The notes: a model not told the origin generated them from the sequence alone. A stretch of DNA of 11,059 nucleotides from JASGCK01 sp031430035 (GCA_031430035.1 JANPAS010000004.1:1-11059), one strand, 5' to 3'; shown: positions 1-6,992, counted from the stretch's first letter. Made by a program: numbers and translations.

Positions 1-265
1 CGAGGTGGAGGGTTATCCAGGGCTCATCGTGCATGGGCCTTTGATGGCGACGCTGCTGGCGGGACTAGGGCAAAAGCTCAATCCAGATTCGCGGATTGCT
101 TCGTTTGAATTTAGGGCGCTCAAACCCGTCTTTGATTTGCATCCTTTTGAGATTTGTGCAGGCGTACTGGAAGATAGTTCAATGCCACTTTGGGTCAAAG
201 ATTTTGAGGGGCATGTGACGATGAAAGCCACTATGAAATTTGAATCAGTGAGGTTTGCACTATGA
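1..265 (+). CDS. MaoC/HTD2-like acyl-CoA hydratase (mesaconyl-CoA-hydratase type), C-terminal part only
   Basis: This is the 3' end of a gene that starts before the window; the reading frame is open from base 2 and gives 87 residues to the TGA at 263-265. The segment YPGLIVHGPLMATLL, near the start of the visible part, is typical of the C-terminal hot-dog domain of the MaoC/HTD2 family that includes mesaconyl-C4-CoA hydratase and 3-methylfumaryl-CoA hydratase. Such enzymes add water to, or remove it from, a short enoyl-CoA in the cytoplasm. The rest (a FEFRALKPV segment, then beta-strand-like stretches) fits the end of the fold. The stop overlaps the ATG of the CoA-transferase (ATGA at 262-265), which indicates one operon and probable translational coupling. 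The family call is fairly secure; the substrate is unknown because the N-terminal domain is missing. Confidence 0.72.
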   Translation, partial: EVEGYPGLIVHGPLMATLLAGLGQKLNPDSRIASFEFRALKPVFDLHPFEICAGVLEDSSMPLWVKDFEGHVTMKATMKFESVRFAL

Positions 266-1452
266 GGCCGCTAGAAGACATTACCGTCGTCTCGTTAGAG
301 CACGCGATTGCCGCGCCGTTTGCCACGCGGCAGTTGGCGGATTTGGGCGCACGAGTTATTAAAGTTGAACGCCCTGAAGTTGGAGACTTTGCTAGGAACT
401 ACGACACGCGGGCACGCGGGCTGTCGTCACACTTCGTTTGGACGAACCGTAGCAAAGAGAGCTTGTGCCTTGATTTAAAAAATGCTGAGCAGCTCGCGAT
501 TCTTAAAAAACTCATCCTAGAAAAGGCCGATGTCGTTGTGCAAAACCTAGCACCCGGTGCGGCAAGCCGTATGGGACTTGGCTTTGAAGTGCTACACGCC
601 ATCAAACCATCACTCATCGTTTGCGATATTTCGGGTTATGGCGTGGGTGGCAGCTATGAGCAAAAAAAGGCGTACGACCTGCTCATTCAAAGCGAAGCGG
701 GGTTTGTGTCTACGACGGGCTCGGCAGATGAAATGGCGAAGGCGGGCATCTCAATTGCGGACATTGCCGCTGGCATGTACGCCTACACGAATATCTTGGC
801 CGCGTTAATTGAGCGGGATAAATCAAAAACACAAGCTAATTCTGCTGGTGTGGGGCGTCACATTGATCTATCGATGCTTGAAGCCATGACCGAGTGGATG
901 GGCTTTCCGCTTTATTACGCACTCGATGGTCAAACGCCGCCGCCGCGTGCGGGCGCAAGTCACGCCACCATTTTTCCGTATGGCTCGTTCGATGCGGGGC
1001 ATGCGGTAGGAGCACCCGCCACCATCATGCTGGGACTGCAAAACGAGCGCGAATGGCAAGTCTTTTGCGAAAAAGTGCTTTTGCAGCCCGCCTTGGCGAA
1101 GGATTCGCGCTTTGACACGAACTCCAAACGCAGCGCGGCTCGGGCTGCATTGCGCAGCGAAATCGATGCCGTTTTTGCCCCTCTAACTGCGGAGCAAGTT
1201 GTCGCTAGGCTAGATGCGGCTGGCATTGGCAACGCGCAAGTGCGCGATATGGCTGGACTGTGGTCACATCCGCAGTTAGCGGCTCGCAGCGCTTGGACAA
1301 CGGTTTCGTCAACCGTAGGCGACTTACCTGCGTTATGGCCTGTAGGGCGCAAAAATGCCGTGGATGCACGGATGGATGCGATTCCTGCTATAGGGGAACA
1401 TACTTACAAAATCTTGGCAGAACTTGGGTATCCTCAGCCGTTGGAAAATTAA
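262..1452 (+). CDS. Family III CoA-transferase (CaiB/BaiF type)
   Basis: The gene encodes 396 residues, the normal length for family III CoA-transferases, which move CoA between two carboxylic acids through an aspartyl-CoA intermediate in the cytoplasm. The N-terminal segment (residues 3-45, including RVIKVERPEVGD) and NLAPGAASRMGLGF (about 95-108) are family hallmarks. The likely catalytic aspartate is D167 in SIADIAAGMYA, which lines up with Asp169 of formyl-CoA transferase. The C-terminal GEHTYKILAELGY is the usual family ending. The ATG overlaps the stop of the upstream hydratase by four bases, and the Bug receptor gene follows 26 bases after the stop. The pairing with a mesaconyl-CoA-hydratase-like enzyme suggests activation of a C4/C5 dicarboxylic or similar acid, but family III substrates cannot be read from sequence. 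No frame problem is seen. Confidence 0.9.
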   Translation: MRPLEDITVVSLEHAIAAPFATRQLADLGARVIKVERPEVGDFARNYDTRARGLSSHFVWTNRSKESLCLDLKNAEQLAILKKLILEKADVVVQNLAPGAASRMGLGFEVLHAIKPSLIVCDISGYGVGGSYEQKKAYDLLIQSEAGFVSTTGSADEMAKAGISIADIAAGMYAYTNILAALIERDKSKTQANSAGVGRHIDLSMLEAMTEWMGFPLYYALDGQTPPPRAGASHATIFPYGSFDAGHAVGAPATIMLGLQNEREWQVFCEKVLLQPALAKDSRFDTNSKRSAARAALRSEIDAVFAPLTAEQVVARLDAAGIGNAQVRDMAGLWSHPQLAARSAWTTVSSTVGDLPALWPVGRKNAVDARMDAIPAIGEHTYKILAELGYPQPLEN

Positions 1453-1478
1453 TTTACTTTATTTGCATTGGAAACAAT

Positions 1479-2465
1479 ATGAAATTATCAAAAACTCTTG
1501 TTGCTGCTAGCGTTTTAGCGGTATCCAGCGTGGTGGCGGTTAGTGCGTTTGCACAAGCTGCTTGGCCAGCAAAACCCATCTCTTTAGTGGTTCCGTTTAA
1601 TGCAGGGGGCCCAACCGACACGGTCGCGCGTAGTATTGCTGCAGCTATGACTAAGTCTTTGGGACAAACCGTTTTGGTAGAAAACAAAAACGGCGCTGGC
1701 GGCACAGTGGGCGCGGGTTACGTTAAAAATGCACAGCCAGATGGTTATACATTTTTGCTGCATCACAACGGGATGGCGACTGCGCCTGCACTTTATCGCA
1801 AGTTAGCCTATAACCCGCTGACAGATTTTGAGTACATCACTCAAGTAGCAGATGTCCCGATGACCATGATTGCGCGCAAAGATTTTCCTGCGAACAACAC
1901 AGCCGAAATGATTGCCTACGTCAAAGCAAATGCTAAAAAGATCAATCTGGCTAATGCTGGGCTAGGTGCAGTTTCGCATCTTTGCGGCATGATGTTCCAG
2001 CAAGCGATTGGTACTGATTTGACTACCGTGCCTTTTACGGGTACAGCGCCTGCACTCCAAGCAATGCTGGGCGGTCAAGTTGACCTGTTATGTGACCAGA
2101 CAACACAAACGATTCCACAAATCAAAGCCGACAAAGTCAAGTTGTATGGTGTAACCACAGCTAACCGCATCAAAGCCTTACCGACTACGCCAACCTTGGC
2201 CGAAGGCGGCTTAAAAGGGTTTGAGATGATGGTGTGGCACGGTGTTTATGCGCCCAAAGGTACACCAAAGGCGATTACAGACAAAATGAATGCAGCGGTG
2301 CGCGGCGCACTAAAAGACCCCGACGTGGTTAAGCGCTTCACTGATTTAGGTGTTGAGTTCGTTCCAGAAAGCAAGCTAACTTCTGATGGTTTGTTGAATT
2401 GGCTCAAATCAGAAACAGAGCGTTACGGCGTCGCCATTCGCGCTGCTGCTGTTTTTGCTGATTAA
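1479..2465 (+). CDS. Bug-family (TctC-like) periplasmic solute-binding receptor
   Basis: A 328-residue exported protein. The signal peptide has KLSK, a hydrophobic stretch to about residue 22 and a likely signal peptidase I site AFA|QA between residues 25 and 26. The mature start WPAKPISLVVPFNAGGPTDTVAR (28-50, with the PF.AGG..D..AR pattern) and NKNGAGGTVGA (69-79) are classic Bug/TctC features. The protein would bind a small organic acid in the periplasm. Residues C169 (SHLCG) and C205 (LLCDQ) mark a Bug subset and might form a disulfide. The ATG at 1479 is chosen because it begins a perfect signal peptide and is preceded by GGAAA at a short distance; a longer in-frame GTG start at 1260 would lie inside the CoA-transferase gene. 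No TctA/TctB membrane genes are present here, so this is an orphan receptor, as is common in Burkholderiales. It probably shares an mRNA with the two enzymes upstream. Ligand unknown. Confidence 0.92.
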   Translation: MKLSKTLVAASVLAVSSVVAVSAFAQAAWPAKPISLVVPFNAGGPTDTVARSIAAAMTKSLGQTVLVENKNGAGGTVGAGYVKNAQPDGYTFLLHHNGMATAPALYRKLAYNPLTDFEYITQVADVPMTMIARKDFPANNTAEMIAYVKANAKKINLANAGLGAVSHLCGMMFQQAIGTDLTTVPFTGTAPALQAMLGGQVDLLCDQTTQTIPQIKADKVKLYGVTTANRIKALPTTPTLAEGGLKGFEMMVWHGVYAPKGTPKAITDKMNAAVRGALKDPDVVKRFTDLGVEFVPESKLTSDGLLNWLKSETERYGVAIRAAAVFAD

Positions 2466-2488
2466 TTCACACCGCATCTATTCACAGC

Positions 2489-2522
2489 AATCCCTCTTCT
2501 GTTATGGAAGAGGGATTTTTTT
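2489..2522 (+). terminator. Rho-independent terminator of the hydratase/CoA-transferase/Bug operon
   Basis: A perfect 11-base-pair stem (2489-2499 with 2507-2517, core TCCCTCTTC / GAAGAGGGA) closes a 7-base loop and runs into seven T (2516-2522). It begins 24 bases after the Bug stop codon. Its T-tract overlaps the -35 box of the tRNA promoter. Confidence 0.93.
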
Positions 2523-2549
2523 GCTTTAAAGGTAAAGCTCTGCTATACT
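2521..2549 (+). promoter_or_regulatory. Sigma-70-type promoter of tRNA-Val (and possibly phaR-rimO)
   Basis: TTGCTT (2521-2526), a 17-base spacer and TATACT (2544-2549) with an upstream TG (TGC at 2541-2543, extended -10) form a good consensus promoter. Transcription would start near 2556, about 30 bases before the mature tRNA. The bases after the -10 (GTGGGC, 2551-2556) are G-rich, a trait of stringently controlled stable-RNA promoters in other proteobacteria; control here is inference. The first two bases of the -35 box are the last two T of the preceding terminator. Confidence 0.75.
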
Positions 2550-2558
2550 AGTGGGCTT

Positions 2559-2576
2559 GCTTCATTTGGTTGAAGC
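2559..2576 (+). other. Hairpin in the 5' leader of the tRNA-Val precursor
   Basis: GCTTCA (2559-2564) and TGAAGC (2571-2576) form a perfect 6-base-pair stem with a 6-base loop, ending 10 bases before the mature 5' end of the tRNA. It lies just inside the predicted transcript and would be removed with the leader by RNase P. The structure is seen directly; a role in processing or stability is a guess. Confidence 0.5.
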
Positions 2577-2586
2577 ATCCGACTCT

Positions 2587-2663
2587 AGGCGGTTAGCTCA
2601 GATGGTTAGAGCGCCTCGTTGACATCGAGGAGGTCGTTGGTTCGATTCCAATACCGCCTACCA
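2587..2663 (+). tRNA. tRNA-Val, anticodon GAC
   Basis: A complete 77-base cloverleaf with an encoded CCA end (2661-2663). The acceptor stem is AGGCGGT / ACCGCCT, the D-stem GCTC / GAGC, the anticodon stem CCTCG / CGAGG with loop TTGACAT (anticodon GAC at 2621-2623), and the T-arm GTTGG-TTCGATT-CCAAT with one G-U pair. The anticodon loop and T-arm match bacterial tRNA-Val(GAC), which reads GUC and GUU codons. It has its own promoter upstream, and phaR starts 41 bases downstream with no terminator hairpin between. Confidence 0.97.
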
Positions 2664-2693
2664 GTTTCTCTTGGCACAACCCTCTTTTTTAGC

Positions 2694-2697
2694 AGGA
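2694..2697 (+). promoter_or_regulatory. Ribosome binding site of phaR
   Basis: AGGA lies 7 bases before the GTG at 2705. It supports GTG as the true start, since no ATG begins the conserved domain region. Confidence 0.7.
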
Positions 2698-2704
2698 TTC
2701 AACA

Positions 2705-3187
2705 GTGGCCACTAAAAACAAAAAAGTAGAAGCAGCGTCCCTCCCTAGCGAAGAACGCGTCATTAAGAAATACCCTAATCGTCGTCTGTACGACACACTC
2801 ACGTCCAACTACATCACTTTGACGGATATCAAGCGCTTAGTGATGGCGGGCGCGTCATTCAAGGTGCGCGACGCTAAAACGGACGAAGACCTCACACGGG
2901 CGATGCTTTTACAAATTATTTTAGAAGAAGAAGCTGGCGGCGCACCTTTGTTTAGCGAAGCTGTCCTCGGCAATTTAATTCGCACCTATGGCCATGCCAT
3001 GCAAGGTTTTATGGGCAATTATTTAGAAAAAAATATGCAAGCATTTGCCGATATGCAAAAACAATTCACAGCGCAATCAACACCGCTCACGCCCGTCACG
3101 CAAGTCTTCAAACCCGAAGCTTGGACGAACCAGCTCAGCACCATGCAAGAGCAAATGATGAATTTATTTGGAATGAAAAAACCATGA
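2705..3187 (+). CDS. phaR: Polyhydroxyalkanoate synthesis regulator/repressor PhaR
   Basis: A 160-residue protein. The segment RVIKKYPNRRLYDTLTSNYI (residues 18-37) and the following ITLTDIKRLV are the PHB/PHA accumulation regulator DNA-binding domain; LLQIILEEEAGGAPLFS (about 68-84) and the adjoining helices form the second PhaR domain. In the family, PhaR binds both DNA and PHA granules and represses phasin and its own gene until polymer accumulates. The C-terminal third (110-160) is rich in Gln and Met, likely helical, and ends in FGMKKP. It is somewhat shorter than the roughly 180-190 residues of some homologues. Translation starts at GTG behind an AGGA site. The stop overlaps the rimO start (ATGA, 3184-3187), implying one mRNA. 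No phaC, phaA, phaB or phasin gene is in the window, so the target genes lie elsewhere. Confidence 0.95.
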   Translation: MATKNKKVEAASLPSEERVIKKYPNRRLYDTLTSNYITLTDIKRLVMAGASFKVRDAKTDEDLTRAMLLQIILEEEAGGAPLFSEAVLGNLIRTYGHAMQGFMGNYLEKNMQAFADMQKQFTAQSTPLTPVTQVFKPEAWTNQLSTMQEQMMNLFGMKKP

Positions 3188-4584
3188 GTGTGGCGACAAC
3201 TCAAGCGCCCAAAGTTGGCTTCGTTAGCCTAGGTTGCCCTAAGGCGCTGACCGACTCCGAACTGATCCTCACGCAGCTCGCGGCTGAAGGTTACGAGACC
3301 AGCAAAACATTTGAAGGCGCAGATTTAGTCATCGTCAACACTTGCGGCTTTATTGATGATGCCGTCAAGGAAAGTTTAGACACCATTGGTGAGGCGTTAG
3401 CAGCAAACGGCAAAGTCATCGTGACGGGCTGCTTGGGCTCTAAGGCCGTGGATGGCAGCGCAGACACCAGCGGCGGCGCTACAGAGGAAAACTTAGTCCG
3501 CAAGATGCACCCAAGCGTGTTAGCAGTCACAGGCCCACACGCCACGCAAGAGGTGATGGATGCGGTGCATCTGCATTTGCCAAAACGCCATGATCCTTTT
3601 ATTGATCTCACGCCAAGCTTTGGTATCAAGCTCACACCCAAACATTACGCGTATCTCAAAATTAGCGAAGGCTGCAATCATCGGTGCACGTTTTGCATCA
3701 TCCCGTCGATGCGTGGCGATTTGGTGAGTCGCCCGATTGGTGATGTACTGAAAGAAGCCGAAGCCTTGTTTGCTGGCGGCGTGAAAGAACTACTCGTCAT
3801 TAGCCAAGATACATCGGCCTACGGCGTGGACGTTAAATATCGCACAGGATTCTTCGAAGGTCGCCCCGTCAAAACACGCATGTTAGATTTGGTTGCTGAA
3901 CTTGGAGCCCTCGCTAAGCCTTATGGCGCTTGGGTTCGCTTGCACTACGTCTATCCCTACCCTAGCGTCGACGCAGCCGTGCCACTCATGGCCGAGGGCT
4001 TGGTCTTACCGTATTTAGATGTGCCGTTGCAGCACAGCCACCCCGATGTTTTAAAGCGCATGAAACGTCCTGCAAGCGGCGAGCGCAACCTAGAGCGCAT
4101 TGCCGCATGGCGCGAAGTTTGCCCCGAGATTGTGATCCGCTCTACTTTTATTGCAGGCTTTCCTGGTGAGACAGAAGAAGAATTTGAGCATCTACTCGAT
4201 TTCATGCGCGAAGCAAAAATCGACCGTGCAGGTTGTTTTGCTTACTCCGATGTCACAGGTGCGGAAGCCAACAAAATTGAAGGCATGCTACCGATGGAAC
4301 TGCGCGAGGAACGCCGCGCAAGATTTATGGCTGTGGCTGAAGAGGTATCTAGCGCCAAGCTCCAATCCCGCATTGGCGCAACCATGCAGGTACTGATTGA
4401 TAGCGCACCAGGCCTTGGGAAAAAAGGCGGCGTAGGTAGAACTTATGCAGACGCGCCAGAAATTGACGGCGTGGTCAAACTACTTCCACCTGAAAAGATC
4501 AGTAAGCAACTCAAAGTGGGAGAGTTCACACGTGCTCGCATTGTGGGCGTCGATGGGCATGATTTGATTGCTGCGCCTATTTAA
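3184..4584 (+). CDS. rimO: Ribosomal protein S12 methylthiotransferase RimO (radical SAM)
   Basis: A 466-residue enzyme that adds a methylthio group to the conserved aspartate of ribosomal protein S12, using two Fe-S clusters. The N-terminal UPF0004 domain carries the three cysteines C18 (SLGCPKALTDSE), C54 (VNTCGF) and C83 (VTGCLG). The radical SAM motif CxxxCxxC is C164-C168-C171 in SEGCNHRCTFCIIP, followed by SQDTSAYGVD and VPLQHS. The C-terminal TRAM domain spans about 398-464 with GRTYADAPEIDG. Close similarity to E. coli RimO distinguishes it from MiaB. Relative to E. coli as I recall it, there is an extra Gly/Ser-rich loop of about 14 residues around 88-104. The ATG at 3184 overlaps the phaR stop; a possible in-frame TTG at 3121 would run through phaR and lacks conserved residues. 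The gene ends at the terminator shared with clpA. Confidence 0.97.
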   Translation: MSVATTQAPKVGFVSLGCPKALTDSELILTQLAAEGYETSKTFEGADLVIVNTCGFIDDAVKESLDTIGEALAANGKVIVTGCLGSKAVDGSADTSGGATEENLVRKMHPSVLAVTGPHATQEVMDAVHLHLPKRHDPFIDLTPSFGIKLTPKHYAYLKISEGCNHRCTFCIIPSMRGDLVSRPIGDVLKEAEALFAGGVKELLVISQDTSAYGVDVKYRTGFFEGRPVKTRMLDLVAELGALAKPYGAWVRLHYVYPYPSVDAAVPLMAEGLVLPYLDVPLQHSHPDVLKRMKRPASGERNLERIAAWREVCPEIVIRSTFIAGFPGETEEEFEHLLDFMREAKIDRAGCFAYSDVTGAEANKIEGMLPMELREERRARFMAVAEEVSSAKLQSRIGATMQVLIDSAPGLGKKGGVGRTYADAPEIDGVVKLLPPEKISKQLKVGEFTRARIVGVDGHDLIAAPI

Positions 4585-4602
4585 GCGCCACTTTGCGAGG
4601 TC

Positions 4603-4635
4603 AAAAAAAAGCGACTCAATAGAGTCGCTTTTTTT
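4603..4635. terminator. Bidirectional terminator between rimO and clpA
   Basis: GCGACTC (4611-4617) and GAGTCGC (4622-4628) form a perfect 7-base-pair stem with loop AATA, flanked by eight A (4603-4610) on the left and seven T (4629-4635) on the right, so it can end transcription from either side. The A/T flanks can extend the stem. The clpA stop codon (TTA on the + strand, 4634-4636) sits in the T-tract, so the hairpin begins 5 bases after clpA ends. Confidence 0.93.
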
Positions 4636-6949
4636 ATGACACCGTCTGTGACGATTTCTTTTTCGGTTTACCTGCTGGTGGCTCATCCGCGGAAGTGATG
4701 TCGAGCACGACCTCACCCTTCTCATCGATATCCACATTCAAACTGCCACCTTTTGTAAGCCGGCCAAACAAGAGTTCGTCAGCCAAGGCTTTACGAATCG
4801 TGTCTTGAATCAAACGCTGCATCGGGCGTGCACCCATGAGCGGATCGAAGCCCTTCTTCGCTAAATGTTTACGCAGCGCATCGCTAAATGAGACTTCGAC
4901 TTTTTTCTCTTGTAACTGAGTTTCCAATTGCAAAAGGAATTTATCAACCACTCTGATAATGACGTTTTCGTCCAAAGCTTTAAAGCTAACAATAGCATCC
5001 AAGCGATTGCGGAACTCTGGCGTAAACAGACGCTTGATGTCGCCCATCTCATCACCTGCTTGACGCGAGTTGGTAAAGCCAATCGTGGCTTTATTCATGG
5101 TCTCAGCGCCCGCATTGGTCGTCATGATGATGATGACGTTTCTAAAGTCCGCTTTGCGTCCATTGTTGTCAGTTAGCGTCCCGTGATCCATCACTTGCAA
5201 GAGCACATTGAAAACATCAGGGTGTGCTTTTTCAATCTCATCAAGCAAGAGTACGCAATGCGGCTTCTTAGTGATAGCCTCTGTGAGCAAGCCACCTTGG
5301 TCAAAGCCCACGTAGCCCGGAGGCGCACCGATCAAACGGCTCACCGCGTGGCGCTCCATGTATTCACTCATATCAAAGCGAATGAGTTCAATGCCCATGA
5401 TGTAGGCGAGTTGCTTGGCTGCTTCTGTCTTGCCCACACCCGTTGGGCCCGAGAATAAGAACGAGCCAATCGGTTTGTCGGTTTTGCCAATACCGGAGCG
5501 CGCCATCTTGACGGCAGACGCAAGCGCATCCACCGCTTTGTCTTGACCAAACACCACGTTTTTCAAGTCACGCTCTAATGTTTGCAACTTGCTACGGTCA
5601 TCGTTGGACACATTCGCAGGCGGGATGCGTGCAATCTTGGCGATGATCGCCTCAACTTCGGCTTTGTCGATGATCTCTTTGCGCAGTTCGGGTTTGGCAA
5701 TGCGCTGAGCAGCGCCTGCCTCATCAATCACGTCGATTGCTTTGTCTGGTAAATGGCGATCGTTGATGTACTTGGCTGATAGCTCTGCCGCTGCCTGCAA
5801 GGCATCGACCGTATAGGTCACGTTGTGGTGCTCTTCGAAGCGAGATTTAAGCCCTTTCAAAATTTCCGTGGTTTGCTCAACCGTTGGCTCGTTCACATCA
5901 ATTTTTTGGAAACGGCGTGAGAGTGCTGCATCTTTTTCAAAAATACCGCGGTACTCGGTGAACGTTGTAGCACCAATGCATTTAAGTTGGCCATTCGCCA
6001 GCGCTGGTTTTAGCAAATTAGATGCATCCAGTGTGCCGCCCGAAGCGGAGCCCGCACCAATGATGGTGTGGATTTCGTCAATAAACAAAACAGCATTTGG
6101 CTTTTCTTTGAGCTGCTTTAAAACGCCTTTCAAACGCGCTTCAAAATCACCACGGTATTTGGTCCCTGCCAGCAGCGTGCCCGTATCCAAGGAATACACG
6201 ACGGCATCAGCTAGAACATCAGGCACTTCATTTTGTGTGATCCGCCAAGCAAGTCCTTCTGCGATAGCAGTTTTACCAACGCCCGCCTCGCCTACTAACA
6301 GCGGATTGTTTTTGCGGCGACGGCAAATGATCTGGATAGCGCGCTCGACTTCATGCTCGCGGCCAATCAAGGGATCGATCTTGCCGTCTTTAGCCATTTG
6401 ATTCAGGTTTTGGCAATACGTATCGAGTGGCGAGGATTTATCGCTCTTTTCACCTGCTTTGCCCGGCTCCTCCTCGCCCTCGGTGCCAGCGGATTGCGGC
6501 TCAGGCTTATCTGTCTTTTTAATGCCGTGCGCGATGAAGTTGACGACATCGAGGCGAGTAATGCTTTGCTGGTGCAAATAAAACACAGCGTGCGAATCTT
6601 TTTCACCATAAATGGCAACCAAAATGTTCGCGCCTTGCACTTCTTTTTTGCCAGTACCCGTAGATTGCACGTGCATGATGGCACGTTGGATGACGCGCTG
6701 AAAGCCAAGCGTAGGCTGGGTATCCACATCGTCCGTGCCCGCCACAATAGGCGTATTTTCTTGGATAAAGTCCGTCAGAGACTTGCGCAAATCATCCGTT
6801 TTGGCGGCGCACGCCTCCAGCACTTCTTTGCCGCTGGGGTTATCCAGCATGGCCAGCAGCAAGTGCTCGACAGTAATGAACTCGTGGCGGGCTTTTCTAG
6901 CCTCTGCAAAAGCCATCTGAATACTAGTTTCTAACTCTTGGGAAATCAT
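4634..6949 (-). CDS. clpA: ATP-dependent Clp protease ATP-binding subunit ClpA
   Basis: A 771-residue Hsp100 unfoldase that threads substrates into ClpP. The Clp N-domain is residues 1-142 (FITVEHLLLAML). The first AAA+ module has Walker A GEAGVGKT (220-227), pore loop KYRG (264-267) and Walker B VLFIDE (287-292). The second has Walker A GPTGVGKT (501-508), pore loop GYVG (545-548) and Walker B VLLLDE (566-571). The ClpP-docking loop is IGF at 623-625, equivalent to IGL in E. coli ClpA. The absence of a ClpB-type middle coiled coil excludes ClpB and ClpC. A charged linker (about 144-175) joins N-domain and D1, and the C-terminus ends in a Lys-rich tail (KPKKKSS). The gene follows clpS by 43 bases; only a weak AGAAAG resembles a ribosome site. 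It is probably co-transcribed with ppsA and clpS. Confidence 0.98.
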   Translation of the reverse strand: MISQELETSIQMAFAEARKARHEFITVEHLLLAMLDNPSGKEVLEACAAKTDDLRKSLTDFIQENTPIVAGTDDVDTQPTLGFQRVIQRAIMHVQSTGTGKKEVQGANILVAIYGEKDSHAVFYLHQQSITRLDVVNFIAHGIKKTDKPEPQSAGTEGEEEPGKAGEKSDKSSPLDTYCQNLNQMAKDGKIDPLIGREHEVERAIQIICRRRKNNPLLVGEAGVGKTAIAEGLAWRITQNEVPDVLADAVVYSLDTGTLLAGTKYRGDFEARLKGVLKQLKEKPNAVLFIDEIHTIIGAGSASGGTLDASNLLKPALANGQLKCIGATTFTEYRGIFEKDAALSRRFQKIDVNEPTVEQTTEILKGLKSRFEEHHNVTYTVDALQAAAELSAKYINDRHLPDKAIDVIDEAGAAQRIAKPELRKEIIDKAEVEAIIAKIARIPPANVSNDDRSKLQTLERDLKNVVFGQDKAVDALASAVKMARSGIGKTDKPIGSFLFSGPTGVGKTEAAKQLAYIMGIELIRFDMSEYMERHAVSRLIGAPPGYVGFDQGGLLTEAITKKPHCVLLLDEIEKAHPDVFNVLLQVMDHGTLTDNNGRKADFRNVIIIMTTNAGAETMNKATIGFTNSRQAGDEMGDIKRLFTPEFRNRLDAIVSFKALDENVIIRVVDKFLLQLETQLQEKKVEVSFSDALRKHLAKKGFDPLMGARPMQRLIQDTIRKALADELLFGRLTKGGSLNVDIDEKGEVVLDITSADEPPAGKPKKKSSQTVS

Positions 6950-6992
6950 GGCTTTAACTTTCTAAAAAACGTCTAGGTGCAACTATACGTGA

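Noticed and set aside
960..1352. 130-codon antisense frame in the CoA-transferase gene
   Set aside because: It is a shadow of the coding sequence and has no recognisable protein family.
1260..1478. Extended GTG start for the Bug receptor, adding 73 residues
   Set aside because: The extension lies mostly inside the CoA-transferase gene in another frame and would bury an otherwise ideal signal peptide that begins at the ATG at 1479.
2587..2663. tRNA-Val as an integration site for a genomic island
   Set aside because: No integrase, no direct repeat of the tRNA 3' end and no mobile genes are visible; both flanks look like ordinary chromosome.
3121..3183. Extended TTG start for RimO, adding 21 residues
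   Set aside because: It overlaps phaR in another frame and adds no conserved residues; the ATG at 3184 gives the family N-terminus and an ATGA overlap.
5823..6934. Two antisense frames of about 190 codons opposite clpA
   Set aside because: They mirror the conserved ClpA coding sequence and have no domain or start signals of their own.
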